Source: Aliihoeflea sp. 40Bstr573 (GTDB lineage Bacteria; Pseudomonadota; Alphaproteobacteria; Rhizobiales; Rhizobiaceae). From it: a DNA stretch of 64,000 bases. The DNA lies in the NCBI RefSeq assembly GCF_024105655.1, contig NZ_JAAAMH010000013.1, positions 26,019-90,018 on the forward strand. Direction: 5' to 3'. Positions 31,202 to 40,047 of the stretch are shown piece by piece. Each line of letters begins with the position of its first letter. Position 1 is the first letter of the stretch. The position numbers and the translations under genes were made by a program. Below the pieces are notes generated by a model, which worked only from the letters and a program-made list of their open reading frames with translations, did no database searches and had not been told where the DNA came from.

Positions 31202-32251
31202 ATGAAATCGACACTCAAGCGTCTCGCGCTCGCCTCCTCCTTCGCCGTTCTCGCCATCGCCTCTTCGTCGGCTCAGGATCGGAACCTGACCGTGGTGTCG
31301 TGGGGCGGCAACTATCAGGACGCGCAACGCGAAATCTACTTCGAACCTTTCACCGCCGAGACCGGCAAGGCGATCACCGAGGAATCCTGGGACGGCGGCT
31401 ATGGCGTGATCGCGGCCAAGATGGAAACGCGCCCGGCGGACTGGGACGTCGTGCAGGTGGAGACGGAAGAGCTCGCGCTCGGCTGCGCCGACGGCATGTA
31501 CGAGACCGTCGACTGGGAAGCGCTCGGCGGCGAGGACAAGTTCCTGCCGGCGGCCGTCAACGAATGCGGCGTCGGCGCCATCGTGTGGACGACCGGCCTT
31601 TCCTACGACGCGGACAAGCTGACCGAAGCACCGACCGGCTGGGAGGACTTCTGGAACACCGAGGAATATCCCGGCAAGCGCGGCCTGCGGCGCGGCCCGA
31701 AATATTCGCTCGAATTTGCCCTGATGGCGGACGGCGTGCCGGTCGAAGAGGTCTATGAAGTGCTCGGCACCGACGAGGGCGTCGACCGCGCTTTCGCCAA
31801 GCTAGACGAGATCAAGGGCGATATCGTGTGGTGGGAAGCCGGCGCGCAGCCGATCCAGCTCCTCGCCTCGGGCGAAGTCGTGATGACCACGGCCTATAAT
31901 GGCCGCCTCGCCGGCATCAACAAGTCCGAGGGCACCAATTTCCAGATCGTCTGGCCGGGTTCGATCTACGCGATCGATTCGTGGGTGGTGCTGAAGGATT
32001 CGCCCAACAAGGAAACGGCGTTCGAGTTCATCAACTTCGCGAGCCAGGCGGAAAATCAGGCCAAGCTGCCGGAATTCATCGCCTACGGCCTGACCAATGT
32101 CGAAGCTGGCGCCTCGCTCGCGCCGGAAGTGGCGGCAGAGCTGCCGACCTCGCCCGAGAACCTTGAAGGCGCGATCGCGCTCGATGGCGATTTCTGGGTC
32201 GACAACATCGAAGAGCTCAACGAGCGCTTCAACGCCTGGCTCGCCCAGTAG
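31202..32251 (+). CDS. ABC importer substrate-binding protein (spermidine/putrescine type)
   Basis: A periplasmic binding protein of 349 residues. A Sec signal peptide covers about residues 1-24 (cleavage after SSA). The mature N-terminus NLTVVSWGGNYQDAQREIYFEPF is typical of the PotD/extracellular solute-binding family 1 group. It heads the operon with an AGGGGAAG site. A hairpin-T-tract follows its stop, so it should be made in excess of the membrane subunits. Polyamines are possible but not proven; the YefM-like alternatives are opines or amino alcohols. Confidence 0.88.
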   Translation: MKSTLKRLALASSFAVLAIASSSAQDRNLTVVSWGGNYQDAQREIYFEPFTAETGKAITEESWDGGYGVIAAKMETRPADWDVVQVETEELALGCADGMYETVDWEALGGEDKFLPAAVNECGVGAIVWTTGLSYDADKLTEAPTGWEDFWNTEEYPGKRGLRRGPKYSLEFALMADGVPVEEVYEVLGTDEGVDRAFAKLDEIKGDIVWWEAGAQPIQLLASGEVVMTTAYNGRLAGINKSEGTNFQIVWPGSIYAIDSWVVLKDSPNKETAFEFINFASQAENQAKLPEFIAYGLTNVEAGASLAPEVAAELPTSPENLEGAIALDGDFWVDNIEELNERFNAWLAQ

Positions 32252-32263
32252 TGGAGCCCTGAA

Positions 32264-32290
32264 GGCGCACCCGAAAGGGTGCGTCTATTT
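32264..32290 (+). terminator. Attenuating hairpin after the binding-protein gene
   Basis: GGCGCACCC, a GAAA tetraloop and GGGTGCGTC are followed by TATTTT. It lies 12 bases past the stop of the binding-protein gene and 29 bases before the ATPase gene. This is a typical partial terminator or mRNA-stabilising hairpin in ABC operons. Confidence 0.75.
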
Positions 32291-32318
32291 TCTCCAGTCC
32301 AGCAATCGACGGGGCTGC

Positions 32319-33362
32319 ATGACCGCTTTCATCGAGCTTCGCGACGTGTCCAAGACCTTTGGTCAGGTCACGGTCGTCGAAGGGCTCAATCTCGAAGTCC
32401 GCAAGGGCGAGTTCCTGAGCTTGCTCGGCCCCTCGGGTTCGGGCAAGACGACGATCCTGATGATGCTCGCCGGCTTCGAGGGGGCAACGTCTGGCGATAT
32501 CCTGCTCGACGGCGAGAAGATCGACCATTTGCCGCCCTACAAGCGCGGCATGGGCGTCGTCTTCCAGAATTACGCCCTCTTTCCGCATATGAGCGTTGCC
32601 GAAAACGTCGCCTTCCCGCTCGAGATGCGCGGCGTGCCGAAATCGGAGGCCCGGCCGCGTGTCAAGGCCGCGCTCGATCGCGTGCAACTCGGCCATTTGG
32701 CGGACCGCCGTCCGGACCAGCTTTCCGGCGGCCAGCAGCAGCGCGTCGCGCTCACCCGTGCGCTCGTCTACGAGCCAAAGGTGATCTTGATGGACGAGCC
32801 GCTCGGCGCGCTCGACAAGAAGCTGCGCGAGGAGATGCAGCTCGAAATCCGCGAGTTGCACCGCCGGCTCGGGCTGACCATCATTTTCGTCACGCACGAC
32901 CAGTCCGAAGCGCTGACCATGTCCGACCGCATCGCGATCTTCGACGCAGGCAAGATCGCGCAGATCGGCACCGCGGACGAGGTTTACGACCGTCCGCAAA
33001 ACAGGTTCGTCGCCGAGTTCATCGGCGAGACGAATTTTCTCGATGGTACTGTCAATGGCTCCACTAGCGTCGAACTTGCGACCGGCGCGACAATAGCCGT
33101 GCCCGATCACGGCTTTGCGGCAGGCAGCCGCGTCTCCGTCTCGATCCGGCCCGAACGGCTACGCCTGGAAGGCAGCGGCGAGAACCGGCTCCAGGCAACG
33201 ATCTCCGATGTCGTCTATCAGGGCGACCATCTGCGGCTTCACCTCGATGCTGGCGCGCTTTCCATTGTCGTTCGGTTGGAGCGCGGCGCTGCCGAGCGTC
33301 GCGCCGGCGAAACCGTGACCGTTTCCTTCGCCGCTGCCGACTGTTCGGTCTTTCCCGCATGA
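32319..33362 (+). CDS. ABC importer ATPase (PotA type)
   Basis: The 347-residue ATPase subunit of the importer. The Walker A GPSGSGKTT near residue 38, Q-loop VFQNYALFPH, signature LSGGQQQR, Walker B LMDEPLGALD and switch THDQ are all intact. The C-terminal third is a TOBE domain (about 275-345) as in PotA and other family members. The ATG at 32319 (MTAFIELRDVSK) is used; the frame extends upstream into the binding-protein gene. Its last bases overlap the permease start by 4 bases. Confidence 0.93.
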   Translation: MTAFIELRDVSKTFGQVTVVEGLNLEVRKGEFLSLLGPSGSGKTTILMMLAGFEGATSGDILLDGEKIDHLPPYKRGMGVVFQNYALFPHMSVAENVAFPLEMRGVPKSEARPRVKAALDRVQLGHLADRRPDQLSGGQQQRVALTRALVYEPKVILMDEPLGALDKKLREEMQLEIRELHRRLGLTIIFVTHDQSEALTMSDRIAIFDAGKIAQIGTADEVYDRPQNRFVAEFIGETNFLDGTVNGSTSVELATGATIAVPDHGFAAGSRVSVSIRPERLRLEGSGENRLQATISDVVYQGDHLRLHLDAGALSIVVRLERGAAERRAGETVTVSFAAADCSVFPA

Positions 33363-34543
33363 GTGCGGTCTCGGCACGGCAACATGGCCGGGCGGCGCTC
33401 CTGATTGCGCCGCTGGTGATCTTTCTTGGCGTCTTCTTCCTGTGGCCGCTGTGGCTGATGGTCGACGTGTCGATCCGCAACGATGCGATCGCCGGCGCTT
33501 TTCCCCGCACGGCGGAGCTGATCGAAGACTGGGACGGCGAGGCAATGCCCGAGGCCGAAATCCAGGCTGCGCTCGTCGAGGATCTGCGCGACACGCCGCA
33601 GACGGCATTGGGCGCTGCCGTCCGCACCCTGAACAGCCAGGTTTCGGGGTTTCGCACTTTGATGGGGCGGACGGCAACGGCCGCCCGCGACCTCGAAGAG
33701 GGCCAGACGCTCGACCTCATGGAAATCGACGATCGCTGGGCCGAGCCCCGCTTCTGGAGGGCGATCCAGATTTCGGTGGCACCCTATACGGATCGCAACC
33801 TCCTCGCCGCGCTCGATCTCGAGCGCTCGGATTCTGGCGAGATCGAACAGATGGCAGCGTCGGCCTCGGCCAATCGCCTGATCATCTGGCGCACCTTCGC
33901 CATCGCCGGTTCGGTGACGCTGCTCTGCGCGCTGATCGGCCTGCCCTATGCGATGCTGGCGGCCTCGGTAACGGGGTGGAAACGCAACGCGCTTTTGCTC
34001 GCGGTACTGCTGCCGCTGTGGACGTCGCTTCTGGTGCGCACGGCAGCATGGTTCATCCTTCTCCAGAACGAGGGGATCATCAACAATACGCTGATCGGGC
34101 TTGGCCTGATCGACGGGCCGCTGCCGCTGATCTTCAACCGGCTCGGCGTCGTCATCGCGATGACGCATGTGCTTCTGCCCTTCATGGTGCTGCCGATCTT
34201 CTCGATTGTATCGGCGATTCCGAAGAATTTGATGCCCGCCGCCGCCTCTCTTGGCGCTCGTCCGCTGCGGGCCTTCTGGCGCGTGTTGCTGCCGCTTTCG
34301 ATGCCCGGGCTGCTGGCCGGCTCGCTGCTCGTGTTCATGGTGGCGATCGGCTACTACATCACGCCGGCGCTCGTCGGCGGGCCGAACGACCAGATGATCT
34401 CGTCCGTTATCGCATTTTATGCGCTGCAGACCGCCAACTGGGGCATGGCGGGTGCGCTTGGCATCCTTCTTCTTGCCGTGACGACCGTGCTCTATCTGGT
34501 CTACGGCCGGCTGTCGCGCGGCGGCGCGCCGACGGGAGCTTGA
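33359..34543 (+). CDS. ABC importer permease 1 (PotB type) with a long loop
   Basis: A membrane subunit of 394 residues. After a first helix (about residues 14-38) comes a polar stretch of about 130 residues without membrane segments, then five helices typical of BPD transporters. The EAA motif is PAAASLGARPLRAFWRVLLPLSMPG near residues 295-319. The insert makes it some 100 residues longer than PotB. It is coupled to the ATPase gene by overlap and is followed at once by permease 2. Confidence 0.9.
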   Translation: MSAVSARQHGRAALLIAPLVIFLGVFFLWPLWLMVDVSIRNDAIAGAFPRTAELIEDWDGEAMPEAEIQAALVEDLRDTPQTALGAAVRTLNSQVSGFRTLMGRTATAARDLEEGQTLDLMEIDDRWAEPRFWRAIQISVAPYTDRNLLAALDLERSDSGEIEQMAASASANRLIIWRTFAIAGSVTLLCALIGLPYAMLAASVTGWKRNALLLAVLLPLWTSLLVRTAAWFILLQNEGIINNTLIGLGLIDGPLPLIFNRLGVVIAMTHVLLPFMVLPIFSIVSAIPKNLMPAAASLGARPLRAFWRVLLPLSMPGLLAGSLLVFMVAIGYYITPALVGGPNDQMISSVIAFYALQTANWGMAGALGILLLAVTTVLYLVYGRLSRGGAPTGA

Positions 34544-34545
34544 GC

Positions 34546-35322
34546 ATGCTGCGCCTCGCCCAGGCCGTATTCGGCATTGCCGCCGCCCTCTTCCTGATCC
34601 TGCCGATCGTGGCGATCCTGCCACTCGCCTTCACGTCGAGCATCTTCCTGAACTATCCGATTTCGGGTTACTCGCTGCGCTGGTTCAGCGAACTCGTCGA
34701 AGTCGCGCACTGGCGAAATTCGATCGTCAATTCGCTGATCATCGGTTCCGGCGCGACCGTGCTGTCGGTCGTCCTGGGCACCCTCGCGGCGCTCGGGCTA
34801 AGGGGGCAAGGCATCCCCTTCCCCAACCTCCTGCGCACGGTCTTCCTCCTGCCTATGGTCGTACCGGCCGTCGTGCTCGGCGTCGGTCTTCAGATCTCGT
34901 TGGCGCAGATCGGCCTGGCGAGCAGCTATCTCGGCGTCATCTTCTCCCACGCCGTGTTGTGCGTGCCCTTCGTCATCGTCTCCGTGTCGACGGCGCTGCA
35001 GGGCATCGACCCGACCATCGAGCGGGCGGCGGCGAGCCTTGGCGCTTCACCGACGCGGGTGTTCCGCCGTGTGACCATGCCGCTCGCCATGCCGGGCATC
35101 GTGACGGGCGCCGTGTTCGCCTTCGCGACATCGCTCGACGAGGTGGTGCTGACGCTGTTCGTGGCCGGTCCGAACCAGCGCACGCTGGCGCGGCAGATGT
35201 TCTCCTCGATCCGCGAGAACATCTCGCCCGCAGTCGCCGCAGCCGCGCTCTTGCTGATCGTCGGGACGCTTCTTCTGGCGCTGCTCGCGGCCTATGCGCG
35301 CCGGCGCACCGCGAAGACCTAA
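34546..35322 (+). CDS. ABC importer permease 2 (PotC type)
   Basis: The second membrane subunit, 258 residues with about six hydrophobic helices and the EAA loop ERAAASLGASPTRVFRRVTMP. The ATG at 34546 lies 2 bases after the stop of permease 1. The stop overlaps by 4 bases the stop of the convergent BMP-type permease gene, so the two operons end on each other without a terminator between them. Confidence 0.92.
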   Translation: MLRLAQAVFGIAAALFLILPIVAILPLAFTSSIFLNYPISGYSLRWFSELVEVAHWRNSIVNSLIIGSGATVLSVVLGTLAALGLRGQGIPFPNLLRTVFLLPMVVPAVVLGVGLQISLAQIGLASSYLGVIFSHAVLCVPFVIVSVSTALQGIDPTIERAAASLGASPTRVFRRVTMPLAMPGIVTGAVFAFATSLDEVVLTLFVAGPNQRTLARQMFSSIRENISPAVAAAALLLIVGTLLLALLAAYARRRTAKT

Positions 35323-36260
35323 CGCTCGCCCTTCTGGTAAGGGATCATCAGCGCCTTCGGGTAGCTCGCGCGACGCGCCACGAGCACGAGCGCGGCGATG
35401 GACAACAGATAAGGCATCATCAGGAAGACCTGATAGGGCACGATGCCGCCGGCAACCTGCTGGAGGCGGATCTGATAGGCGTCGAACGCAGCGAAGAGAA
35501 GTGCGCCGACAAGCGCTTTGCCGGGCCGCCACGACCCGAAGACGACGAGCGCGATGCAGATCCAGCCGCGGCCATTGACCATCTCGAAGAAGAACGAGTT
35601 GAAAGCGGACATGGTCAGAAACGTGCCGCCGACGGCCATCAAGGCCGACCCGACCATGACGGCGCCCATGCGGATGCCGGTGACCGACAGGCCCTGTGCC
35701 TCGACCGCAGACGGATTTTCACCCGCCGCGCGAACGGCAAGTCCAAGCGGCGTGCGATAAAGGACCCAGGCGACGACGGCCACGGTGACGAAGGCGAGAT
35801 AGGTCAATGGCGTCTGGTCGAAGAGCGCCGGGCCGATGAGCGGGATGTCGGACAGGTAGGGAACCGCCCAGTTGCGGAAGGGTTCGATACGCGGCGGCGA
35901 CGAGACTTCCGGCAAGACGATACGGTAGGTGAAATAGGTGAGGCTCGACGCCAAAAGCGTGATGCCGATGCCGACCACGTGCTGGGAAAGGCCGAATGGC
36001 ACAGTCAGCGTCGCGTGGACGAGGCCAAAGGCTGCGCCGGTCAGCGCCGCCACCACGACGCCGGTCCACAGATCGCCGCCGGCATAGACCGTGACCCAGC
36101 CTGCAAAGGCGCCGGCGACCATGATGCCTTCGATGCCTAGATTGAGGACGCCCGCGCGCTCGCAGATCAGTTCGCCCATCGTGGCGAAGATCAGAGGCGA
36201 GGCGATTCGGATGGCCGCGACCCAGAACGAGGCGGTGAAGAGGATTTCGAAGAGGTCCAT
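35319..36260 (-). CDS. BMP-type (nucleoside) ABC importer permease 2
   Basis: A membrane subunit of the BPD_transp_2 family (NupQ/YufQ type), 313 residues with eight or more hydrophobic helices. GELICERAGVLNLGIEGIM near residues 31-49 is the family hallmark. The ATG at 36260 shares its A with the TGA of permease 1 (TGATG), which supports this start over an upstream GTG. The transporter takes up nucleosides or other purine-related compounds in characterised cases. Confidence 0.9.
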   Translation of the reverse strand: MDLFEILFTASFWVAAIRIASPLIFATMGELICERAGVLNLGIEGIMVAGAFAGWVTVYAGGDLWTGVVVAALTGAAFGLVHATLTVPFGLSQHVVGIGITLLASSLTYFTYRIVLPEVSSPPRIEPFRNWAVPYLSDIPLIGPALFDQTPLTYLAFVTVAVVAWVLYRTPLGLAVRAAGENPSAVEAQGLSVTGIRMGAVMVGSALMAVGGTFLTMSAFNSFFFEMVNGRGWICIALVVFGSWRPGKALVGALLFAAFDAYQIRLQQVAGGIVPYQVFLMMPYLLSIAALVLVARRASYPKALMIPYQKGER

Positions 36261-37309
36261 CAGCGCCACCTCACCTTGTAGCGCGACAGCATGATCGCGG
36301 TGACCATCGTCAAAAGCGCCGTCGCGACCATGACCTCGGCGATGTAGCTCGGCACGCCTGCCGCACGGCTCATCGCGTCCGCTCCGACGAAGATGCCGGC
36401 GACGAAGATCGCGGCAGCGACGACGCCGAGCGGATTGAGCATCGCCAGCATGGCGACGACGATGCCGGTGTAGCCGAAGCCGGAGGACAGATCGAGCGTG
36501 AGATTACCCTTCAGGCCGGCGACTTCGGAAAAACCGCCAAGGGCGGCGAGGCCGCCGGAAATGAGCGCCGTCTTCATCAGCACCGCATTGACCGGAATGC
36601 CGGCGAAGCGCGCGGCTTCCGTGTTGGCGCCGACGACGCGCATCTCGTAGCCGAGCGCCGTCTTCTTCATGACGAACCAGATGGCGAAGGCCGCGACGAG
36701 CGCGATGACGAAGCCATAGTGAAGCCGCCTGCCCTCGACGATGCGCGGCAGTCTGGCATCGGCTGTCACCATTTGCGACTGCGGCCAGCCGAGGCCCATC
36801 GGATCCTTCAGGACGCCTTCGAGTAGCATAGAAACGAACAGCAGCACGACGAAGTTCAGGAGCAGCGTCGTCACCACCTCGTCGACCCCGAACCGGGTTT
36901 TGAGGATGGCTGGACCGAGCAGGACGAGCCCACCGGCGAGGATCGTCGCCAGCACGATAACGGGGATCAGGATCGGCGCGGGCAGTGGCAGCAGCCCCGT
37001 GCCCAGCACGACCGTGACGATGCCGCCGACGTAAAGCTGGGCCTCCGCGCCGATGTTCCAGAGGCGGGCCCTAAAGGCGACGGCAACGGCAAGGCCGGTG
37101 AAGATCAGCGGCGTCGCGCGCGTCAACGTTTCCAAAAGCGCGAATTGCGAACCGGCCGCTCCTTTCAGCACCAAGCCAAAGACGGACAGCGGCGACGCGC
37201 CTGCGGCCATGACGAGCAACGATGCGATCGCGCGCGTCGCCGCGACCGCGCCAAGCGGGTAGAGGATCAGGGCGATCGTCGATGGGTGGGGTTTCGGCTC
37301 AAGCCGCAT
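36260..37309 (-). CDS. BMP-type (nucleoside) ABC importer permease 1
   Basis: The partner membrane subunit (NupP/YufP type), 349 residues, with the FRARLWNIGAEAQLYVGGI motif near residues 79-97 and about ten hydrophobic helices. It lies 12 bases after the ATPase gene and is translationally coupled to permease 2. Confidence 0.9.
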   Translation of the reverse strand: MRLEPKPHPSTIALILYPLGAVAATRAIASLLVMAAGASPLSVFGLVLKGAAGSQFALLETLTRATPLIFTGLAVAVAFRARLWNIGAEAQLYVGGIVTVVLGTGLLPLPAPILIPVIVLATILAGGLVLLGPAILKTRFGVDEVVTTLLLNFVVLLFVSMLLEGVLKDPMGLGWPQSQMVTADARLPRIVEGRRLHYGFVIALVAAFAIWFVMKKTALGYEMRVVGANTEAARFAGIPVNAVLMKTALISGGLAALGGFSEVAGLKGNLTLDLSSGFGYTGIVVAMLAMLNPLGVVAAAIFVAGIFVGADAMSRAAGVPSYIAEVMVATALLTMVTAIMLSRYKVRWR

Positions 37310-37321
37310 CGAATTGCGTCC

Positions 37322-38857
37322 TCACGCGGCCTCCAGACCGTGGCCGGCCATCATCTCGCCGAGTTCACCGACACTCTTTTCGCCGCGCGCGAAGGAACGA
37401 GAGAGCGCTCCGTCCGCGATGACGTGGATGCGATCCGAAAGCGAGAGCACCTCGTCGAGGTCTTCGGAAATCAAAAGCACGGCGGCCCCGCGATCGCGCG
37501 CTTCGATCAGGCGGGCATGGACATAGGCGACCGCGCCGATGTCGAGCCCGCGCGTCGGCTGGTTGGCGAGGATCACGACCGGGTCGGGATCGAGCGCGCG
37601 GCCGAGGATGAGCTTTTGCATGTTGCCGCCCGACAGAAGCCGGATGCGGGTTTCGGGGGACGGACATTTGACGTCGTAATCCGCGATCAGGCGTTCTGCG
37701 AATTTGCGCGCCGCGGCCCAGTCGATCATGCCGTATCGCGAGAAGTCGCCATTGCGGTAACGTTCGGCGATGACGTTCTCGGTCACGCTCATGTCGGCGA
37801 CTGAGCCGACAGCGTGGCGGTCTTCGGGAATACGAGCGATGCCCCGATCGAGGGCAGTGCGTGGCGACCAGCCGGGCGGCGCTCCCCCACCGATGAGCAA
37901 CTGGCCAGACCGCGGCGACAAGACGCCTGACAAAAGACCAGCAAGCGCGGCCTGCCCGTTTCCCGAGACGCCGGCAATACCGGTAATCACACCGCCATGA
38001 AGCTGCAACGAGACGTCGCGAATCTGTGTGCCGGATGCGCCGGCTGTCGAGACGGAACGCAGTTCAAGAATAACCGGTCCGGGCGTGCGCGAAGCGGCCT
38101 TCGGCAGTGACACCTCCTGCCCGACCATCAGGGCCGCGAGTTCCTGGCGCGTCGTTTCAGCCGTCCGGCGCTCGCCTGCCAGGCGCCCACCGCGCAGGAC
38201 GACGACGCGGTCGGCGACCGCCATCACCTCCTTCAGCTTGTGCGAGATGAAGATGATGGAGAGCCCTTGCGCGACCAGAAGCTTGAGCGTTGCGAAGAGC
38301 GCCTCCGTCTCGCCGGGCGTCAGCACCGCAGTGGGCTCGTCCAGGATCAGAATGCGCGCGTCGCGATACAGTGCCTTCAAGATTTCGACGCGCTGGCGCT
38401 CGCCGACCGCGAGTTCCGATACCGGCCGCGACGGATCAATGGCGAGGCCAAACTCGGCTGAGAGTTTCGAGATACGTGTTCGCGCCGACGTGCGGTCGAG
38501 ACGCGGCGACCAGATGCTTTGCGTGCCGAGCGCGATGTTCTCGAGGACCGTCAGATTGTCTGCCAGCGTGAAATGCTGGTGGACCATGCCGATGCCGGCG
38601 GCAAGCGCGGCGTGCGGGTCTCCCGGCCGCAAAGGCTTGCCCAATGCCTCGATCGTTCCCTCGTCGGCCACATAGTGACCGAACAGGATGTTCATCAGTG
38701 TCGTCTTGCCGGCGCCGTTCTCGCCCAGAAGCGCGACGATCTCGCCCCGTTTCAGGTCGAGATCGATCGCATCATTGGCGATGAGCGCACCAAATCGCTT
38801 GGTAATGCCGGCAAGGCGCAGAACGGTCTGCGCTCGCCGGGCCATGTCGTTGCCCAT
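37322..38857 (-). CDS. BMP-type (nucleoside) ABC importer double ATPase
   Basis: A 511-residue protein with two ABC domains (NupO/YufO/RbsA-like). Domain 1 has intact Walker A GENGAGKTT, signature LAVGERQ and Walker B LILDEPTAVL. Domain 2 has a degenerate Walker A (GVSGNGQAA, no Lys) and Walker B (ILANQPTRGLD) but a good signature LSGGNMQ. This asymmetry is normal for the family. The start at 38857 overlaps the last base of the binding-protein gene; a Met four codons later is possible. Confidence 0.92.
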   Translation of the reverse strand: MGNDMARRAQTVLRLAGITKRFGALIANDAIDLDLKRGEIVALLGENGAGKTTLMNILFGHYVADEGTIEALGKPLRPGDPHAALAAGIGMVHQHFTLADNLTVLENIALGTQSIWSPRLDRTSARTRISKLSAEFGLAIDPSRPVSELAVGERQRVEILKALYRDARILILDEPTAVLTPGETEALFATLKLLVAQGLSIIFISHKLKEVMAVADRVVVLRGGRLAGERRTAETTRQELAALMVGQEVSLPKAASRTPGPVILELRSVSTAGASGTQIRDVSLQLHGGVITGIAGVSGNGQAALAGLLSGVLSPRSGQLLIGGGAPPGWSPRTALDRGIARIPEDRHAVGSVADMSVTENVIAERYRNGDFSRYGMIDWAAARKFAERLIADYDVKCPSPETRIRLLSGGNMQKLILGRALDPDPVVILANQPTRGLDIGAVAYVHARLIEARDRGAAVLLISEDLDEVLSLSDRIHVIADGALSRSFARGEKSVGELGEMMAGHGLEAA

Positions 38858-39891
38858 CAGCTCGAGGTCGGCTCTTCGTCGTTGATCTCGACTGTGAAGG
38901 AACCGTCCTTGATGGCGGCTTCCTTTTCGGCAACGAGCGCCTTGATCTCCTCGGGAATCTTGTCTTCGAAGGTGCCGAGCGGAGCAAGCGAGCAGCCGCC
39001 TTCCTTCATGAAGGAATAGACGCCGTAGTCGGCCGCCGTGAAGGTGCCGCCGCGCACTTCGGCGATCGCCTTGTCGAGCGTCGGCTCGAAATGCCAGAGC
39101 GCGGACGCAACCACCGTCTCGGGATAGTCGGCCTGGGTGTCGATGACGTTGCCGATGGCAAGGATGCCCCGCTCCTGTGCCGCGTCCGACACACCGAAGC
39201 GCTCGGCATATAGCACGTCCGCGCCCGCGTCGATCTGGGCGAAAGCGGTTTCCTTTGCCTTGGGCGGGTCGAACCAGGAACCGATGAAGGCGACCTGGAA
39301 CTTTACGTCCGGCCTGGTCTCGCGCGCGCCGGCCATGAAGGCGTGCATCAGGCGGTTGACCTCGGGGATAGGATAGCCGCCGACCATGCCGATATTGCCG
39401 TTTTCCGACATCGCGCCGGCAATGAGGCCAGTGAGATAGGAAGCATCCTGAATGTAGTTGTCAAACGGTGCGAAGTTCGGCACCGCCGGGTCTTCCTTGA
39501 AACTCGAACCCATCAGGAAGGCGACGTCGGGATAGTCCATCGCGACCTGGCGCGCGGCTTGCTCGACGCCGAAGACCTCCCCCACAATGAGCTGGTTTCC
39601 GGCCTCGGCATATTCGCGCATGACGCGCTCATAGTCCGAGTTCGAGACATTCTCGGAGAAGGTGTACTCGATGTCGCCGCGCTCCTGCGCGGCCTGGGCC
39701 GCAAGGTGGATACGGCTCACCCATTGCTGCTCGGTTGGCACGGTGTAGATCGCCGCGACCTTCAGCGGCTCCTGCGCGAAGAGGCGCGAGGGCAGGCCCG
39801 CGGTGGCCGCGAGCACAGCTCCCGCGCCGGCGGTCTTCAGGAGGTGGCGACGGGACAGGGCAAAGTGTTGCGGTAGCTTGAAAGTGGACAT
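38857..39891 (-). CDS. BMP-family substrate-binding protein, TAT exported
   Basis: A periplasmic binding protein of the basic membrane protein/PnrA-like family, 344 residues. The N-terminus is a twin-arginine signal (SRRHLLKTAGAGAV, ending LFAQ near residue 39). Family landmarks are IGMVGGYPIPEVNR and the GADVLYAERFG motif. Relatives bind purine nucleosides, and in Rhizobiales such systems also serve nucleobases. It is the first gene of the operon, with the promoter expected in 39892-40047. Confidence 0.9.
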   Translation of the reverse strand: MSTFKLPQHFALSRRHLLKTAGAGAVLAATAGLPSRLFAQEPLKVAAIYTVPTEQQWVSRIHLAAQAAQERGDIEYTFSENVSNSDYERVMREYAEAGNQLIVGEVFGVEQAARQVAMDYPDVAFLMGSSFKEDPAVPNFAPFDNYIQDASYLTGLIAGAMSENGNIGMVGGYPIPEVNRLMHAFMAGARETRPDVKFQVAFIGSWFDPPKAKETAFAQIDAGADVLYAERFGVSDAAQERGILAIGNVIDTQADYPETVVASALWHFEPTLDKAIAEVRGGTFTAADYGVYSFMKEGGCSLAPLGTFEDKIPEEIKALVAEKEAAIKDGSFTVEINDEEPTSS

Positions 39892-40047
39892 GGCTGTTTC
39901 CCTCTGAGCCTGAGTTCGATGGTCCCGTCGATTTCTTGTTTGAGATGAGCCTAGTCCAAGAACCGAAGCGCTACAATCGCGCCAGAGCGACCGTCCACGG
40001 TGGCGAACGGCCGTACTTCTCAGTCTTCCGGAACTGCGATCAAACGT

